A stretch of 55,026 nt of DNA from Bacillota bacterium (GTDB taxonomy: Bacteria > Bacillota > Sulfobacillia > JAJZIM01), in contig JAJZIM010000015.1 of the NCBI GenBank assembly GCA_021810565.1, positions 1-55,026 on the forward strand, in the 5' to 3' direction. Both the position numbers and the translations under genes were made by a program. A model generated the notes under the pieces. It saw only the letters and a list, made by a program, of their open reading frames with translations, was not told the DNA's origin and did no database searches. This document shows, one piece after another, positions 1-7,681 of the stretch (positions within the stretch are counted from its first letter, which is position 1; each line of letters begins with the position of its first letter).

Positions 1-130
1 GCGCTAAGGCCCATGCCCCTGGCCTTGCCGGCCTGAGGCATGGGGCCACGGGGCCAGGAGAGCCTGGGAAAGGCGTGGTGGGGTCCTCAGGCAGAACCCC
101 ACGGCTTCAGCCGTGGGAGAGCGTCAGTGT
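1..130 (+). mobile_element. 3' tail of a TnpB-family transposon gene with its right end
   Basis: Reading the third frame from base 3, the translation is a Gly/Pro/Arg-rich tail that ends in TPRLQPWE, the kind of tail TnpB proteins have where the gene runs into the transposon right end. Bases 98-117 form a perfect hairpin, CCCACGGC-TTCA-GCCGTGGG, followed by GAGCGTCAG, typical of IS200/IS605 or IS607 right ends and of the 3' end of the guide (omega) RNA. The RuvC part of the gene would lie to the left of the window. Family assignment is from recalled motif similarity; the exact element boundary is inferred. Confidence 0.5.
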
Positions 131-163
131 GTACACGAATATGACTCGAGGGAGCGACTACCC

Positions 164-451
164 ATGCGCTTGGTCACGGTGCGCGAGCTTCGCAGTCGAA
201 CCGCGAGCCTCTTCAACGAATTGTCCGAGGCCGGGGAGTTGGTCATAACCTCCAACGGACGGCCCGTCGCCTTGCTCACTCCCCTCAGGGAAGCAGGGTT
301 CGAGGACGAACTCGCGGCCCTGCGTCGCATGCGCGCCACCTTGGCCCTGAACGAACTCCAACGCCGGTCGGTGCAAGAAGGGCTGGACCGCCTGTCGGAG
401 GAAGCGATCGAGCGGGAGATCGAGCACACGCGTCGCGAGCGCAAGGCTTGA
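164..451 (+). CDS. Phd/YefM-family antitoxin of a type II toxin-antitoxin pair
   Basis: A 95-residue protein beginning MRLVTVRELRSRTASLFNEL, with the Phd/YefM N-terminal fold: a strand, a helix holding the VRELRSR motif, then the hairpin LVITSNGRPVALLTPL. The C-terminal half is charged and helical, as expected for the part that wraps the toxin. ATG 164 is preferred over earlier in-frame starts because GAGGGAG lies about ten bases upstream and the conserved fold begins there. The stop codon TGA (449-451) shares its last base with the start of the PIN toxin gene, so the two are translationally coupled. Antitoxins of this family bind their own promoter; a GTGTACAC palindrome at 129-136 is a possible operator, but this is weak. 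Confidence 0.85.
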   Translation: MRLVTVRELRSRTASLFNELSEAGELVITSNGRPVALLTPLREAGFEDELAALRRMRATLALNELQRRSVQEGLDRLSEEAIEREIEHTRRERKA

Positions 452-876
452 TGTCCCGTCCCGCCCTGATCCTGGACACCAACGTGTTGGTGAGCGGCCT
501 TTTGAACCCCGCCGGCGCGCCGGCGGACGTCCTGCGCCTCGTGCTGGCCGGGCACGTCCGGCTCGCCCACGACGCCCGGATCGTCGCCGCATACGAGGCG
601 GTGTTACACCGCCCCCGCCTCCGTCTGGACCCCGCCCTGACCGCGATCCTTTTGCGTGGTCTGACGGCGGAAGGTATAATCGTGGCCGGCGTTCCCCTGC
701 GCCACCGGCTGCCGGATCGGGATGACGAGCCGTTCCTGGAGGTGTGCCTGGCTGCCGGGCCCGGAGCCGCCTTGCTCACCGGCAATCTGCGCCACTACCC
801 CGAACCGGCGCGGGCCGGGGCCGTGGTCCTGGGTCCACGCGAATGGCTGGAGCGTTGGCGCCAGGGCAAGGCGTAG
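451..876 (+). CDS. PIN-domain toxin (VapC-like, COG1569 type)
   Basis: A 141-residue PIN-domain protein, the ribonuclease partner of the antitoxin just upstream. The N-terminal ILDTNVLVSGLL carries the first catalytic aspartate in the DTN motif. A middle acidic residue is in AAYEAVLHRPR. The C-terminal acidic cluster is PDRDDEPFLEVCL, followed by LLTGNLRHY, the usual PIN ending. All acidic positions look present, so the nuclease is probably active. It is expected to cleave RNA when freed from its antitoxin. The start ATG 451 overlaps the antitoxin stop by one base. The PRLRLDP and LTGN motifs match the 'putative toxin-antitoxin system toxin component, PIN family' rather than classical VapC. 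Confidence 0.85.
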   Translation: MSRPALILDTNVLVSGLLNPAGAPADVLRLVLAGHVRLAHDARIVAAYEAVLHRPRLRLDPALTAILLRGLTAEGIIVAGVPLRHRLPDRDDEPFLEVCLAAGPGAALLTGNLRHYPEPARAGAVVLGPREWLERWRQGKA

Positions 877-1109
877 GGGACGAGGGCGGCCATTTCGCCC
901 CTTATGGACCCGCTATTAGACCGGGTCCCGTACCGGACCGCCCCCCTCCCCCGAGACGCCGCGAGTGATCCGCCCGCCGTCGCCAGGCCGGAGAGCTCCC
1001 GCGGCTTTCGGACGTCGCCGCGGTCCGCCTGCGCCTCATCCTGTCGACGAGCGGCCTGACCCGGGGGAGGCCTGGCCGGGACCACGCCGGAAACCACGGA
1101 GACTCCCCT

Positions 1110-1142
1110 GGTCTAGACCGGTTCCGAGGGCCGGTATAGAAT
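1110..1142 (+). promoter_or_regulatory. Possible promoter/operator of the second antitoxin
   Basis: The stretch 877-1187 has no convincing gene. It contains a perfect ten-base palindrome GGTCTAGACC at 1110-1119 and a TATAGAAT box at 1135-1142, placed about 45 bases before the second antitoxin start. The palindrome could be where the antitoxin represses its own promoter. No good -35 box is visible, so this is tentative. Confidence 0.3.
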
Positions 1143-1187
1143 GCGGCGGGGCTGAACAACTGGCCGGAGGTCTGGGCCACGCATTCG

Positions 1188-1427
1188 GTGGGCGCTTTCG
1201 ACGCCAAGACCAACCTGGGCCGACTGCTGGACCTGGTGGAACATCAGCGGAAGCATATCACCATCACCCGGCACGGCAAACCGGTGGCCATCTTGTGCCC
1301 TGTCGCCGCCAAGCAGTCCGAGGAACGTCAGGCGGTCATTGCGGCGATAAAAGCCTTCCGACAGGGCAAACGGTTGGGGGGCGCGAGGTCCATCCGCGAA
1401 CTGATCGACGAGGGACGGCGGTTGTGA
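1188..1427 (+). CDS. Phd/YefM-family antitoxin, toxin partner broken
   Basis: A 79-residue protein with a clear Phd/YefM core: VGAFDAKTNLGRLLDLVE, then ITITRHGKPVAILCPV. The reading frame stays open upstream through WPEVWATHS, so the true start could be a few codons earlier. GTG 1188 is used because no better codon is seen, although GGAGG at 1166-1170 is 17 bases away. Two bases after the stop an ATG opens MIVAANA, which resembles the start of a VapC toxin, but the similarity ends within about seven codons where an insertion-sequence end begins. The antitoxin therefore survives without an intact adjacent partner. A frameshifted PIN gene follows at 1842 beyond the insertion debris. Confidence 0.7.
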   Translation: MGAFDAKTNLGRLLDLVEHQRKHITITRHGKPVAILCPVAAKQSEERQAVIAAIKAFRQGKRLGGARSIRELIDEGRRL

Positions 1428-1448
1428 TGATTGTAGCTGCCAACGCTT

Positions 1449-1515
1449 TTTGTCATCGCCAATTCCAGATGGCAATGTGCACGGCTACCCACACTGGCCG
1501 ATGTCATCATACCCA
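1449..1515 (+). repeat. Diverged insertion-sequence end
   Basis: This stretch aligns by eye with the reverse complement of about 3285-3355: both carry TTTGT..CATCG, then ATTCCA, GGCAATGT or GACAATGT, and CTGGCCG. It starts exactly where the VapC-like reading frame after the second antitoxin stops making sense. It is most simply an old insertion-sequence end that interrupted that toxin. The rest of 1516-1778 shows no gene. Confidence 0.4.
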
Positions 1516-1778
1516 ATCATACTGCCAGGCCTCCAACCCTCCACCCTTGCAGTGTTGAGGTTTCTGCATAGCCCGCCCGTCACCGAAGACTGACGCAGAC
1601 CCGTCAGCAATGCCCTCCCAACAGCCTGAGGCCAACGCAGGCCTGCTCTCAGGGTCTTGGTACGTCTCTATCTCGGCACATGCCCCTCAACCGAAGCTGA
1701 GGTGTGCCTACACGAGAAAGACCCGAGATTGACAACGCGTTATGCGGCTCCATGGCTGCCATCAGTCCCCCATTGTGC

Positions 1779-1836
1779 CGGTGGCAATGTCACCGGCCAA
1801 ACCCCCCGAAATCAGGACAAATAAATCGGCCATCTA
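1779..1836 (+). repeat. Left copy of a long inverted repeat (insertion-sequence end)
   Basis: Bases 1779-1836, from GTGGCAATGTCACCGGCC to CGGCCATCTAC, are repeated almost exactly in inverted orientation at about 3242-3299. The block has spaced GGCC and TGTC units such as GGCCAAACC and TCAGGACA, resembling the multiple terminal repeats of IS21-type elements as I remember them. No transposase lies between the two copies; instead they enclose a broken PIN toxin and the coiled-coil gene. The family call is a guess; the inverted repeat itself is directly seen. Confidence 0.6.
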
Positions 1837-1841
1837 CAGTG

Positions 1842-2180
1842 ATGACCTTCGTTCTGGATGCTTGGGTCACCCTGCCGTGGTTTCTCGAAGACGAAGACGA
1901 CCCCTACGCCATGTCCTTGCCGGATTCCCTGAGGGAAGCGCAAGCGGTGGTGCCTGGGCTGTGGGCACTGGAGATCGGCAACGGGCTGTCGCCAACGACT
2001 GACCCCGGCCGAAGGCGGTCAGGCCCGACGTCTGCCGCGCTCCCTGGACATCGAGATGCATCAACATCCGACGGTCGACCGCCTATTATCGGTCGCTCGA
2101 ACCCATGAGTTGGCGGTGCACCATGCCGCTTATCTGGAAGCAGCCATGCGGCATCAGCTTCCTCCATCCACTGCGCCGCA
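1842..2180 (+). pseudogene. Frameshifted PIN-domain toxin
   Basis: The first half begins MTFVLDAWVTLPWFLEDEDD and continues SLREAQAVVPGLWALEIGNGL, a PIN toxin N-terminus with the first aspartate and the acidic E of ALEIGN. The frame is then lost near 1990. The expected C-terminal half reappears in another frame as ARTHELAVHHAAYLEAAMRHQLP, where a working toxin would read HDAAYLELA. The aspartate expected in that last motif reads histidine. The gene starts directly after an insertion-sequence end and has at least one frameshift, so it is dead. It may have been the partner of the antitoxin at 1188-1427. Confidence 0.65.
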
Positions 2181-2619
2181 TCAGACGGCACCGCGGCGAT
2201 TCACCCCAAAGCCCACGCAGCCGCCTCCGCCGCCGCCTCCGCCGCCGGGACCACCTACTCCACCGCAACGGCCACCCCCCGCGCAGTTCCTCGGTGCGCG
2301 GCCGCGCAAGCCGCGGCCCAAAGAACTACCGGCCAGGTCACCCGAAAAAAGCTTCCCCACCCCGCCTAGCCCAGGGCGCCGGATCGTTCCCAGCAACGCC
2401 CTGGGCCGGACGCGCTTTCATGCCCGGACAGTTCTGGCAACCATACCATCGAAGGTGCTGGAGGTGGATGCTTGAGCACCACCTGGGGGTCACGGGCGCC
2501 TTTTGCAATCTTCCGACTTTTCTCTCGACGTTTATCCCCCTCTCCTGCACCCCGCACTCCGTGCTCCAACGAGTCAGCCACGACTTTTTCGGCCGCCGGT
2601 CGCTGTTGGCGCCCCTCAT
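2181..2619. other. Stretch without a recognisable gene
   Basis: Open frames here translate to low-complexity Pro/Arg-rich sequence caused by a CCG/CCT-rich run around 2215-2300. I see no ribosome binding site, domain or repeat that would support a gene. It separates the dead toxin from the coiled-coil gene on the other strand. Confidence 0.5.
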
Positions 2620-3144
2620 CTACGCTCCGGGGATAAGCAGCTTGGCCAACAGCCCGAGCACAGCCAGCAGGAGCAGCCCCAGAGACCAAGTGCGCAGGGA
2701 GTTGATCTCTCTACGAAGATCCCTCATGTCCTGGTGCATTAATTCGAAACGCTTGCCCGTATCTTCGCGCATCGCTTCGAAATGCTTGCCCGTATCTTCG
2801 CGCATCGCTTCGAAATGCTTGCCCGTATCTTCGCGCATCGCTTCGAAACGTTTGTCCGTGTCTTCGCGCATCGCTTCGAAACGCTTGTCCGTGTCTTCGC
2901 GCATCGCTTCGAAACGCTTGTTCATGTCTTCGCGCATCGCTTCGAAACGCTTGTTCATGTCTTCGCGCATCGCTTCGAAACGTCTCTCTAGGCTTTCGAA
3001 ACTCTTGCCCGTGCCTTCGCGCAGGACATCCATCCGCTTGTTCAGGTCTTCCAGCCGCTGCAGGACCAGCCAAGTGGGGCTGACCCGCTCCTCCGGTCCC
3101 TGGGGGCCTTCCGGACCCATCGCGGCAGCCGCTTCATCCGCCAA
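2620..3144 (-). CDS. Coiled-coil protein of 11-residue repeats with a C-terminal membrane anchor
   Basis: A 174-residue protein of unknown role. A Pro/Gly-rich N-terminus (GPEGPQGPEE) is followed by a long helix in which an 11-residue unit, KRFEAMREDTD and variants, is repeated about eight times. The protein ends in one hydrophobic helix, WSLGLLLLAVLGLLAKLL, which would place the coiled coil in the cytoplasm as a tail-anchored rod. The start is TTG 3144, with AAGGTGG about nine bases upstream and a good promoter just before it. The same plan of long repetitive coil plus C-terminal membrane helix is seen in the gene at 32453-33190, although the repeat units differ. It lies inside the insertion debris but has its own promoter and an open frame. 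No function is claimed. Confidence 0.75.
   Translation of the reverse strand: MADEAAAAMGPEGPQGPEERVSPTWLVLQRLEDLNKRMDVLREGTGKSFESLERRFEAMREDMNKRFEAMREDMNKRFEAMREDTDKRFEAMREDTDKRFEAMREDTGKHFEAMREDTGKHFEAMREDTGKRFELMHQDMRDLRREINSLRTWSLGLLLLAVLGLLAKLLIPGA
2740..3003 (-). repeat. 33-base tandem repeats inside the coiled-coil gene
   Basis: Units starting CGCTTCGAAA recur at exactly 33-base spacing from 2773, 2806, 2839, 2872, 2905, 2938 and 2971, with a partial unit before. Units differ by only a few bases, in a pattern of neighbouring pairs, which points to recent expansion by slippage or unequal exchange. The period equals 11 codons, so gain or loss keeps the frame. Confidence 0.9.
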
Positions 3145-3168
3145 TGCCGGTCACCACCTTGCCGCTAC

Positions 3169-3197
3169 ATTATATCCTGCTCCGCCGAAATGGGCAA
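3169..3197 (-). promoter_or_regulatory. Promoter of the coiled-coil gene
   Basis: On the minus strand TTGCCC (3197-3192) is followed after 17 bases by TATAAT (3174-3169). It sits 25 bases upstream of the TTG start at 3144. This is a close match to a vegetative sigma-A promoter with ideal spacing. Confidence 0.65.
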
Positions 3198-3241
3198 GGC
3201 TGGCTGCCAGAAAACTCAGGCAGGCTGCAGCGCGGCAGGTG

Positions 3242-3350
3242 TAGATGGCTGATTTCTTTGTCCTGATTTCGGGGGTTTTGGCCGGTGACATTGCCACCGG
3301 CCAGCGTAGATGGCCGAGGACATTGTCACTTGGAATCGACGATGTCACAA
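3242..3350 (-). repeat. Right copy of the long inverted repeat and a further insertion-sequence end
   Basis: Bases 3242-3299 are the inverted partner of 1779-1836. The sequence continues with another GGCC/TGTC-rich end, GGCCGAGGACATTGTCACTT, to about 3350, which is also related to 1449-1515. The three blocks look like nested ends from related insertion sequences that have lost their transposases. Confidence 0.6.
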
Positions 3351-3361
3351 AGCCTTGGCAC

Positions 3362-3507
3362 CTACAACAGGCGTGCACCTTCAGTTGCCCGTTCGGCACC
3401 TTCCACGGCAGACTCTCGCAGATCGTCTGGGCCGGTTCCGTCAGGCTCAGACCCGGAAAACGCTCGGCTGTCCGGCGGATCAGTTCCAGGTCCGCCGTGC
3501 TGAACAA
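3362..3507 (-). pseudogene. N-terminal stub of a transposase-like (DUF4338-type) gene
   Basis: From ATG 3507 the minus strand encodes MFSTADLELIRRTAERFPGL and then LTEPAQTICESLPWKVPNGQLKVHACC. This pattern of a helical start and 'R.EL...ICE.L.W..PNG.LK...C' matches, from memory, the N-terminal helix-turn-helix region of DUF4338/DruA-type transposase-like proteins. The frame then runs into the insertion-sequence end and loses meaning. It is a remnant, not a working gene; the family call is tentative. Confidence 0.4.
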
Positions 3508-3620
3508 CCGATCCCCGATCCAAAACGGCGGATCCCATCGTGTAGCCGTGGCCTACCACCCCGATACCATCAACTCTTAAGTTCCAAGCTGAAGAGACTG
3601 CCTGACATGGATATAAATGA

Positions 3621-3650
3621 AGGAGGGCCTCCCTAAGGGGTGGCCCTCTT
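3621..3650 (-). terminator. Probable terminator after the S53 protease gene
   Basis: GAGGGCC (3623-3629) and GGCCCTC (3642-3648) form a seven-base-pair GC-rich stem 15 bases past the protease stop. On the minus strand it is followed by CTTCATTT, a weak U-tract. Confidence 0.55.
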
Positions 3651-3664
3651 CCATTGCTTTTGTC

Positions 3665-6600
3665 CTACGCTTTACCGATATAACCCAGATATTTGGCCAG
3701 GACAGCCGCAGCCTGAGCCCGGGTGGTCAGCCCCGTCGGCTGGAAGGTGCCGTTCGGGAACCCGGCCATCAGCCCGGCACCCACCGCCGCCTCCACCCCC
3801 GACTGGGCATAGGGAGCAATGCTCGCGGCATCCGAGAACTGGCTCAGGGATCCCGTGGGAGCGGAACTTCCGAGCAGCTTGGCCAGCATCACCGCCATCT
3901 GCTCCCGGGTGATGGAACCGTTGGGATCGAAGGTGGTGGAACTTACGCCCGCCACCAGTCCCGCGTTGTAGGCCGCCGCCACGTAGGGCGCGTACCAGGC
4001 CGAAGGGGACACATCCGTGAAGGGACTCGTCCCGGAGGCCACCGGCGCCAATCCCTCGGCCTTCACCAGGAGGGTGGCGAACTGCGCCCTGGTCAGGGTT
4101 CCGTTGGGGTCGAAAACCCCCGGAGCCATGCCGGCCACCAGATGCGCTCCCAGCAGCGTGTCCACCGCGCTCCTGGCCCATGGGGCCTGGCTCAGGTCGC
4201 TGAAGGTGGCGGTATTGGCCAGCACCCCATAGATGCTGAAGTGGGGCAGGTTCGCGCTGATGGTGTCGTTGCTGGTATCCACCTTGCCCCCAACCCAGGT
4301 CCAGGTGTTGGTGGCCGGGTTGTAGCCATACACTCCCAGGCGCAACGGGCTCAACCCGCCCAGGGCACTCGGATTGTACTGGAAGGTGGCCGGCACGGGC
4401 TGGGACGGCTCAGCCCCGTTGGCGGTGGAGATGCTCCACTGGGGGCTGGCCCCCACCATCCCAGCAGCCACGGTGTAGGCCTGGGCCGTCGGGATCGCAT
4501 CGACGTTCACCGTCACCGTGGCGGAGAAGGCCCCGGCAGGAACGTTCAGGACGACGGAGTTGTCAGCCATGGCCACCGTCCCCCCAGCCGTCGTCACCGA
4601 CACGCTCGCCGAGGTAGAGGTATTGGTGGGTGAGGTGGATGTCGGACTGGATGCCGGGGCACCCCCGCTCCCACCGGCTCCTCCGCAGCCCGTGCACGGC
4701 GCCGACTGGACCTGGAAGTAGCCGGTCAGCGTGCCGTCCACCGGATCGGTCAGCTGCACCTGGTACGACCCGCTGGGCAGTCCCGCGTTCAGATCGAAGG
4801 TGAAGTACCCGTTGCTGACCACCGTCGGGTTGGACCACCAACCTGGCTCCGACTGCCCGTTGTAGCTCAGGGTCATGGTGGGCGGGTAGGCACTCCAGTT
4901 GGTGTTGCTCCCGTAAACCGCCATGGCCACCGGTCCGGTGTAGTTGTAGGGCAGGGTCGCGGGCGCCACGGTCAGGGACGGCGATGCCGCCATGACCGTG
5001 AGGGGAATGCTCATGGACACCCCACCGGTGATGTCGTTAACCACCACGTCGTACTCCCCCGGGGCCAGGCCGGCCGGCAGGGTGAACGAGGCGGCGGTGT
5101 AGCTGGTGACGGTGGCCTCCACCGCCGGGTTGGGCGGATTAAGGTCGATGGCCGTCTCCTGATTCGCCGCGTACACCACCTGCGCCGTCACCGCTCCCGA
5201 AGCGAAGGCGGAGTTCACCCCGGTGATATCGATGGTGGTCGGGCTGTAGCCGGCCGTCACGGAAGTCGGACTGACGCTGCCTGCCTCCGCCCCCACGTCC
5301 AGGGAGGCGGTCAGGGTGCCGTCGGTCGAGTCGGTCACGCTGATGTTGCCCTGCCCGTCCGGAAGACCGCTCACCATGGTGAAGGTCAACCTGGTGGGGC
5401 TTTGCACCTGGACGTTACTGACATATTCGTTGCCGTTATACTTCAGGGACACGGTGGTCCCCGCGCCGAAGTGGGTGTTCACGCCGCTGATGGTGATGGT
5501 CTGGGCGGCGTAATTCGGCGCCAAGGCCGTGGGGCTGGCGGTGATGCTGGGCGGATAGCTCGGCGCAAGGTTCGTCAGGTAGCTCAAGAGGGCCTGGAAA
5601 TCCGGCGTGCCCCAGCCGGTCACCGGGTTCCAGCCGTCAGATGCGTAGTAGGGGCCCACGCCTCCCGACGCCATGGTGTCGTTGTCCCCGATGTACACCT
5701 GGTGGAACACCGTGGTGTAGGAGCTGGACTGGCCAAGCTGGTACAGCGTCGGGTTGAAGTAGCCCAGGGGCGGCTTCCCGGCGTTGCCGAGGGCTTGGTC
5801 CACCAGGGCCACCAGCCCGGCCCAGGACGGGGCGGCGACGCTGGTGCCGATGTAGCCGCCGAGAGAGCCGTTCACGTAGGCCGCGGTGCCCGCCCCGCCG
5901 TTCAGGGCCACGTCCGGAACGCCGCGAAATCCGAGGTTGCTCCCGATGCTGTACACGTTGTTGTACGTGGTCTCCGCCGGCGTCTGCCAAGCGGGGGCTT
6001 GGAAGTGGGGGCTGAAGCCGCCGCCGCTGCCGTAGTAGTAAGGTGGGGGGGTGTTCGCGCCGCAGTAGCCCAAGCCCTCTTGGCAATTCCACACCGTCTC
6101 CCCGCCGTAGGCCCCGTCGGCCGTGGGGTTCAGGACGGTGGCCCCCACGCCCGTCACGTAGGGATCGGACGCCGGAAACTGCGGGGTAACCGTCGTGCCC
6201 CCGGAACCGTAGGCCCCGTTGTCTCCGGAGGACGCCAGCAGGGTCATGCCCTCGGCCGCCCCTTGGGCGAAGAGGGCGTCCATGGTGGACCGATAAGCCT
6301 GGGGCAAGTTCGCATCGGTAGCGCCCCAACTCATGCTCAGCACGTTGGCCGCGTGCTGCACGACGGCCTCGTTGACGGCCTCCTCCAGGTATGCCGAGGA
6401 GTTGTTGACGGCCTCGTAAACGTTGACCGCGGCGCCGGGAGCCAGGGAGTGGACCATCTCCACGTCCAAGGTGGCCTCGCCGGACCCGCCGTTGAAGTCA
6501 ACCGAGGGCGTGCCCCCCACCCCGATCTGGTCGGGCGTGAAGGATGGCAATCCGTAGGTGGCGTCGAAGCTGTTCACGTCGCTCTGGTTAATGGCGTTCC

Positions 6601-7351
6601 AGATCACGATGTCGACGGTCTGCCCCGTGCCGTAGACGGAACCGTACACCGGCAGCACGTTGTAGGCCTTCTCGATGCCCAAAGGCGTGAAGCCGTCGGC
6701 CCCGTCATACACGCTGTTGGAGACCGCTCGCCCCGCCGGCAACTGCACCGGCTGCAACCCGGTGTGGAAGGCGGGGAAGTTGTCCAAACCGGCGATGGAC
6801 TGGATGATGCCGGCCAAATCCGAAGGCACCTGAGGCTTCGTCACATTGGCAAAGTAGGTGTTGCCGCCTACGCTGTAGTTCCGGAAGGTCACCCCGAAGG
6901 CGCTGGCCGCCTGGCCCAAGGTGCCCTGGGCCACCACGATCAGGCGGTTGGACGGGGTTTGAACCTCAAACCCTTGGTTTTGCAACCAACCCACTACCAA
7001 GTGGTAATCGGTGGCACTCGGCGCATACTGCGCCACAAACTGCGCCGGAGTCAGGGGCGGGGCGCCTCCCGCGTGGACCGCGGCGGCCGCCGCCTGCAGG
7101 CCGCTCGGGTTGGGGAGCCTCAGCCCGATCACCAAAGTCACCGACTGGTTGAGATCAGGGGCCTGTCCCGTACTTGGAACGGTCCCCGCCGCCACCGCCG
7201 GCAACCGGTTGCCCGCCAAGGGCACGGCCCCGCTCTCTGGGCTCGGCTGGTAAGTTTGCGCCATCGCCGCCCCCACCGCCAATTGCAGCAGGGCTCCGGC
7301 GGCAACCAAAGCCAGCAGCGTTCTCCCCGTCCTGCCTCTCCAACGGATCAA
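3665..7351 (-). CDS. Secreted sedolisin (S53, kumamolisin-like) protease with three SLH domains
   Basis: A 1228-residue exported endopeptidase. Residues 1-31 are a signal peptide ending AMA. Residues about 35-200 are the S53 pro-domain (LGQAASAFGVTFRNY). The catalytic domain follows, with Glu292 and Asp296 in GEATLDVEM, the oxyanion Asp377 in SSGDNG, and Ser504 in GTSVAAPSW. WNPVTGWGTPDF near its end is the calcium-binding loop. Then come several immunoglobulin-like/IPT-type repeats (each with ..YN/..TTI.I.GVN..F..G), a Ser/Thr-rich linker near SPTSTSPTNTS, a ZU5-like stretch, and three S-layer homology domains from about residue 1050 to the end. The TTG start at 7351 has AAGGAG eight bases upstream. 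S53 enzymes usually work at acid pH. SLH domains bind pyruvylated wall polymer, which fits csaB in the neighbouring operon. Confidence 0.93.
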   Translation of the reverse strand: MIRWRGRTGRTLLALVAAGALLQLAVGAAMAQTYQPSPESGAVPLAGNRLPAVAAGTVPSTGQAPDLNQSVTLVIGLRLPNPSGLQAAAAAVHAGGAPPLTPAQFVAQYAPSATDYHLVVGWLQNQGFEVQTPSNRLIVVAQGTLGQAASAFGVTFRNYSVGGNTYFANVTKPQVPSDLAGIIQSIAGLDNFPAFHTGLQPVQLPAGRAVSNSVYDGADGFTPLGIEKAYNVLPVYGSVYGTGQTVDIVIWNAINQSDVNSFDATYGLPSFTPDQIGVGGTPSVDFNGGSGEATLDVEMVHSLAPGAAVNVYEAVNNSSAYLEEAVNEAVVQHAANVLSMSWGATDANLPQAYRSTMDALFAQGAAEGMTLLASSGDNGAYGSGGTTVTPQFPASDPYVTGVGATVLNPTADGAYGGETVWNCQEGLGYCGANTPPPYYYGSGGGFSPHFQAPAWQTPAETTYNNVYSIGSNLGFRGVPDVALNGGAGTAAYVNGSLGGYIGTSVAAPSWAGLVALVDQALGNAGKPPLGYFNPTLYQLGQSSSYTTVFHQVYIGDNDTMASGGVGPYYASDGWNPVTGWGTPDFQALLSYLTNLAPSYPPSITASPTALAPNYAAQTITISGVNTHFGAGTTVSLKYNGNEYVSNVQVQSPTRLTFTMVSGLPDGQGNISVTDSTDGTLTASLDVGAEAGSVSPTSVTAGYSPTTIDITGVNSAFASGAVTAQVVYAANQETAIDLNPPNPAVEATVTSYTAASFTLPAGLAPGEYDVVVNDITGGVSMSIPLTVMAASPSLTVAPATLPYNYTGPVAMAVYGSNTNWSAYPPTMTLSYNGQSEPGWWSNPTVVSNGYFTFDLNAGLPSGSYQVQLTDPVDGTLTGYFQVQSAPCTGCGGAGGSGGAPASSPTSTSPTNTSTSASVSVTTAGGTVAMADNSVVLNVPAGAFSATVTVNVDAIPTAQAYTVAAGMVGASPQWSISTANGAEPSQPVPATFQYNPSALGGLSPLRLGVYGYNPATNTWTWVGGKVDTSNDTISANLPHFSIYGVLANTATFSDLSQAPWARSAVDTLLGAHLVAGMAPGVFDPNGTLTRAQFATLLVKAEGLAPVASGTSPFTDVSPSAWYAPYVAAAYNAGLVAGVSSTTFDPNGSITREQMAVMLAKLLGSSAPTGSLSQFSDAASIAPYAQSGVEAAVGAGLMAGFPNGTFQPTGLTTRAQAAAVLAKYLGYIGKA

Positions 7352-7478
7352 TTACCTCACTCCTTCCTCGTACTCCCGCCCGGCTGCTACCCTCGCCTTC
7401 CCTTCTATGGGATTGCCCTTCCTTTTCCCGAGACGATTCGACAAGAGTCTTCCGCTGTAGCCATTCAATGCCTCCGCC

Positions 7479-7509
7479 ATTATACCTCCATCTTCCAACT
7501 CCCCGTCAA
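7479..7509 (-). promoter_or_regulatory. Likely promoter of the S53 protease gene
   Basis: On the minus strand TTGACG (7509-7504) and TATAAT (7484-7479) are separated by 19 bases, two more than ideal. The start codon is about 125 bases downstream, giving a longish leader. The remainder of the 7352-7681 gap has no gene. Confidence 0.5.
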
Positions 7510-7681
7510 CCACCCCCAGACCCTTCCTGCGTCCCTCCCAGGCGTTGCTCCTTGCTCTACAGTATCCGTTCTTCTCCTAGCTCCATCTGCCACCGTTTCC
7601 CACCCTTTTCCTTCCTTCGCGCCCCGCCCGACAAAAAACCACCGGTCCGCGCACCCCGGTGGCCCCTCCCGCTCCCCTCCC

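Noticed and set aside
2740-3003. Regular 33-base repeats that could suggest a CRISPR array
   Set aside because: The repeats are contiguous with no spacers and encode an 11-residue coiled-coil unit.
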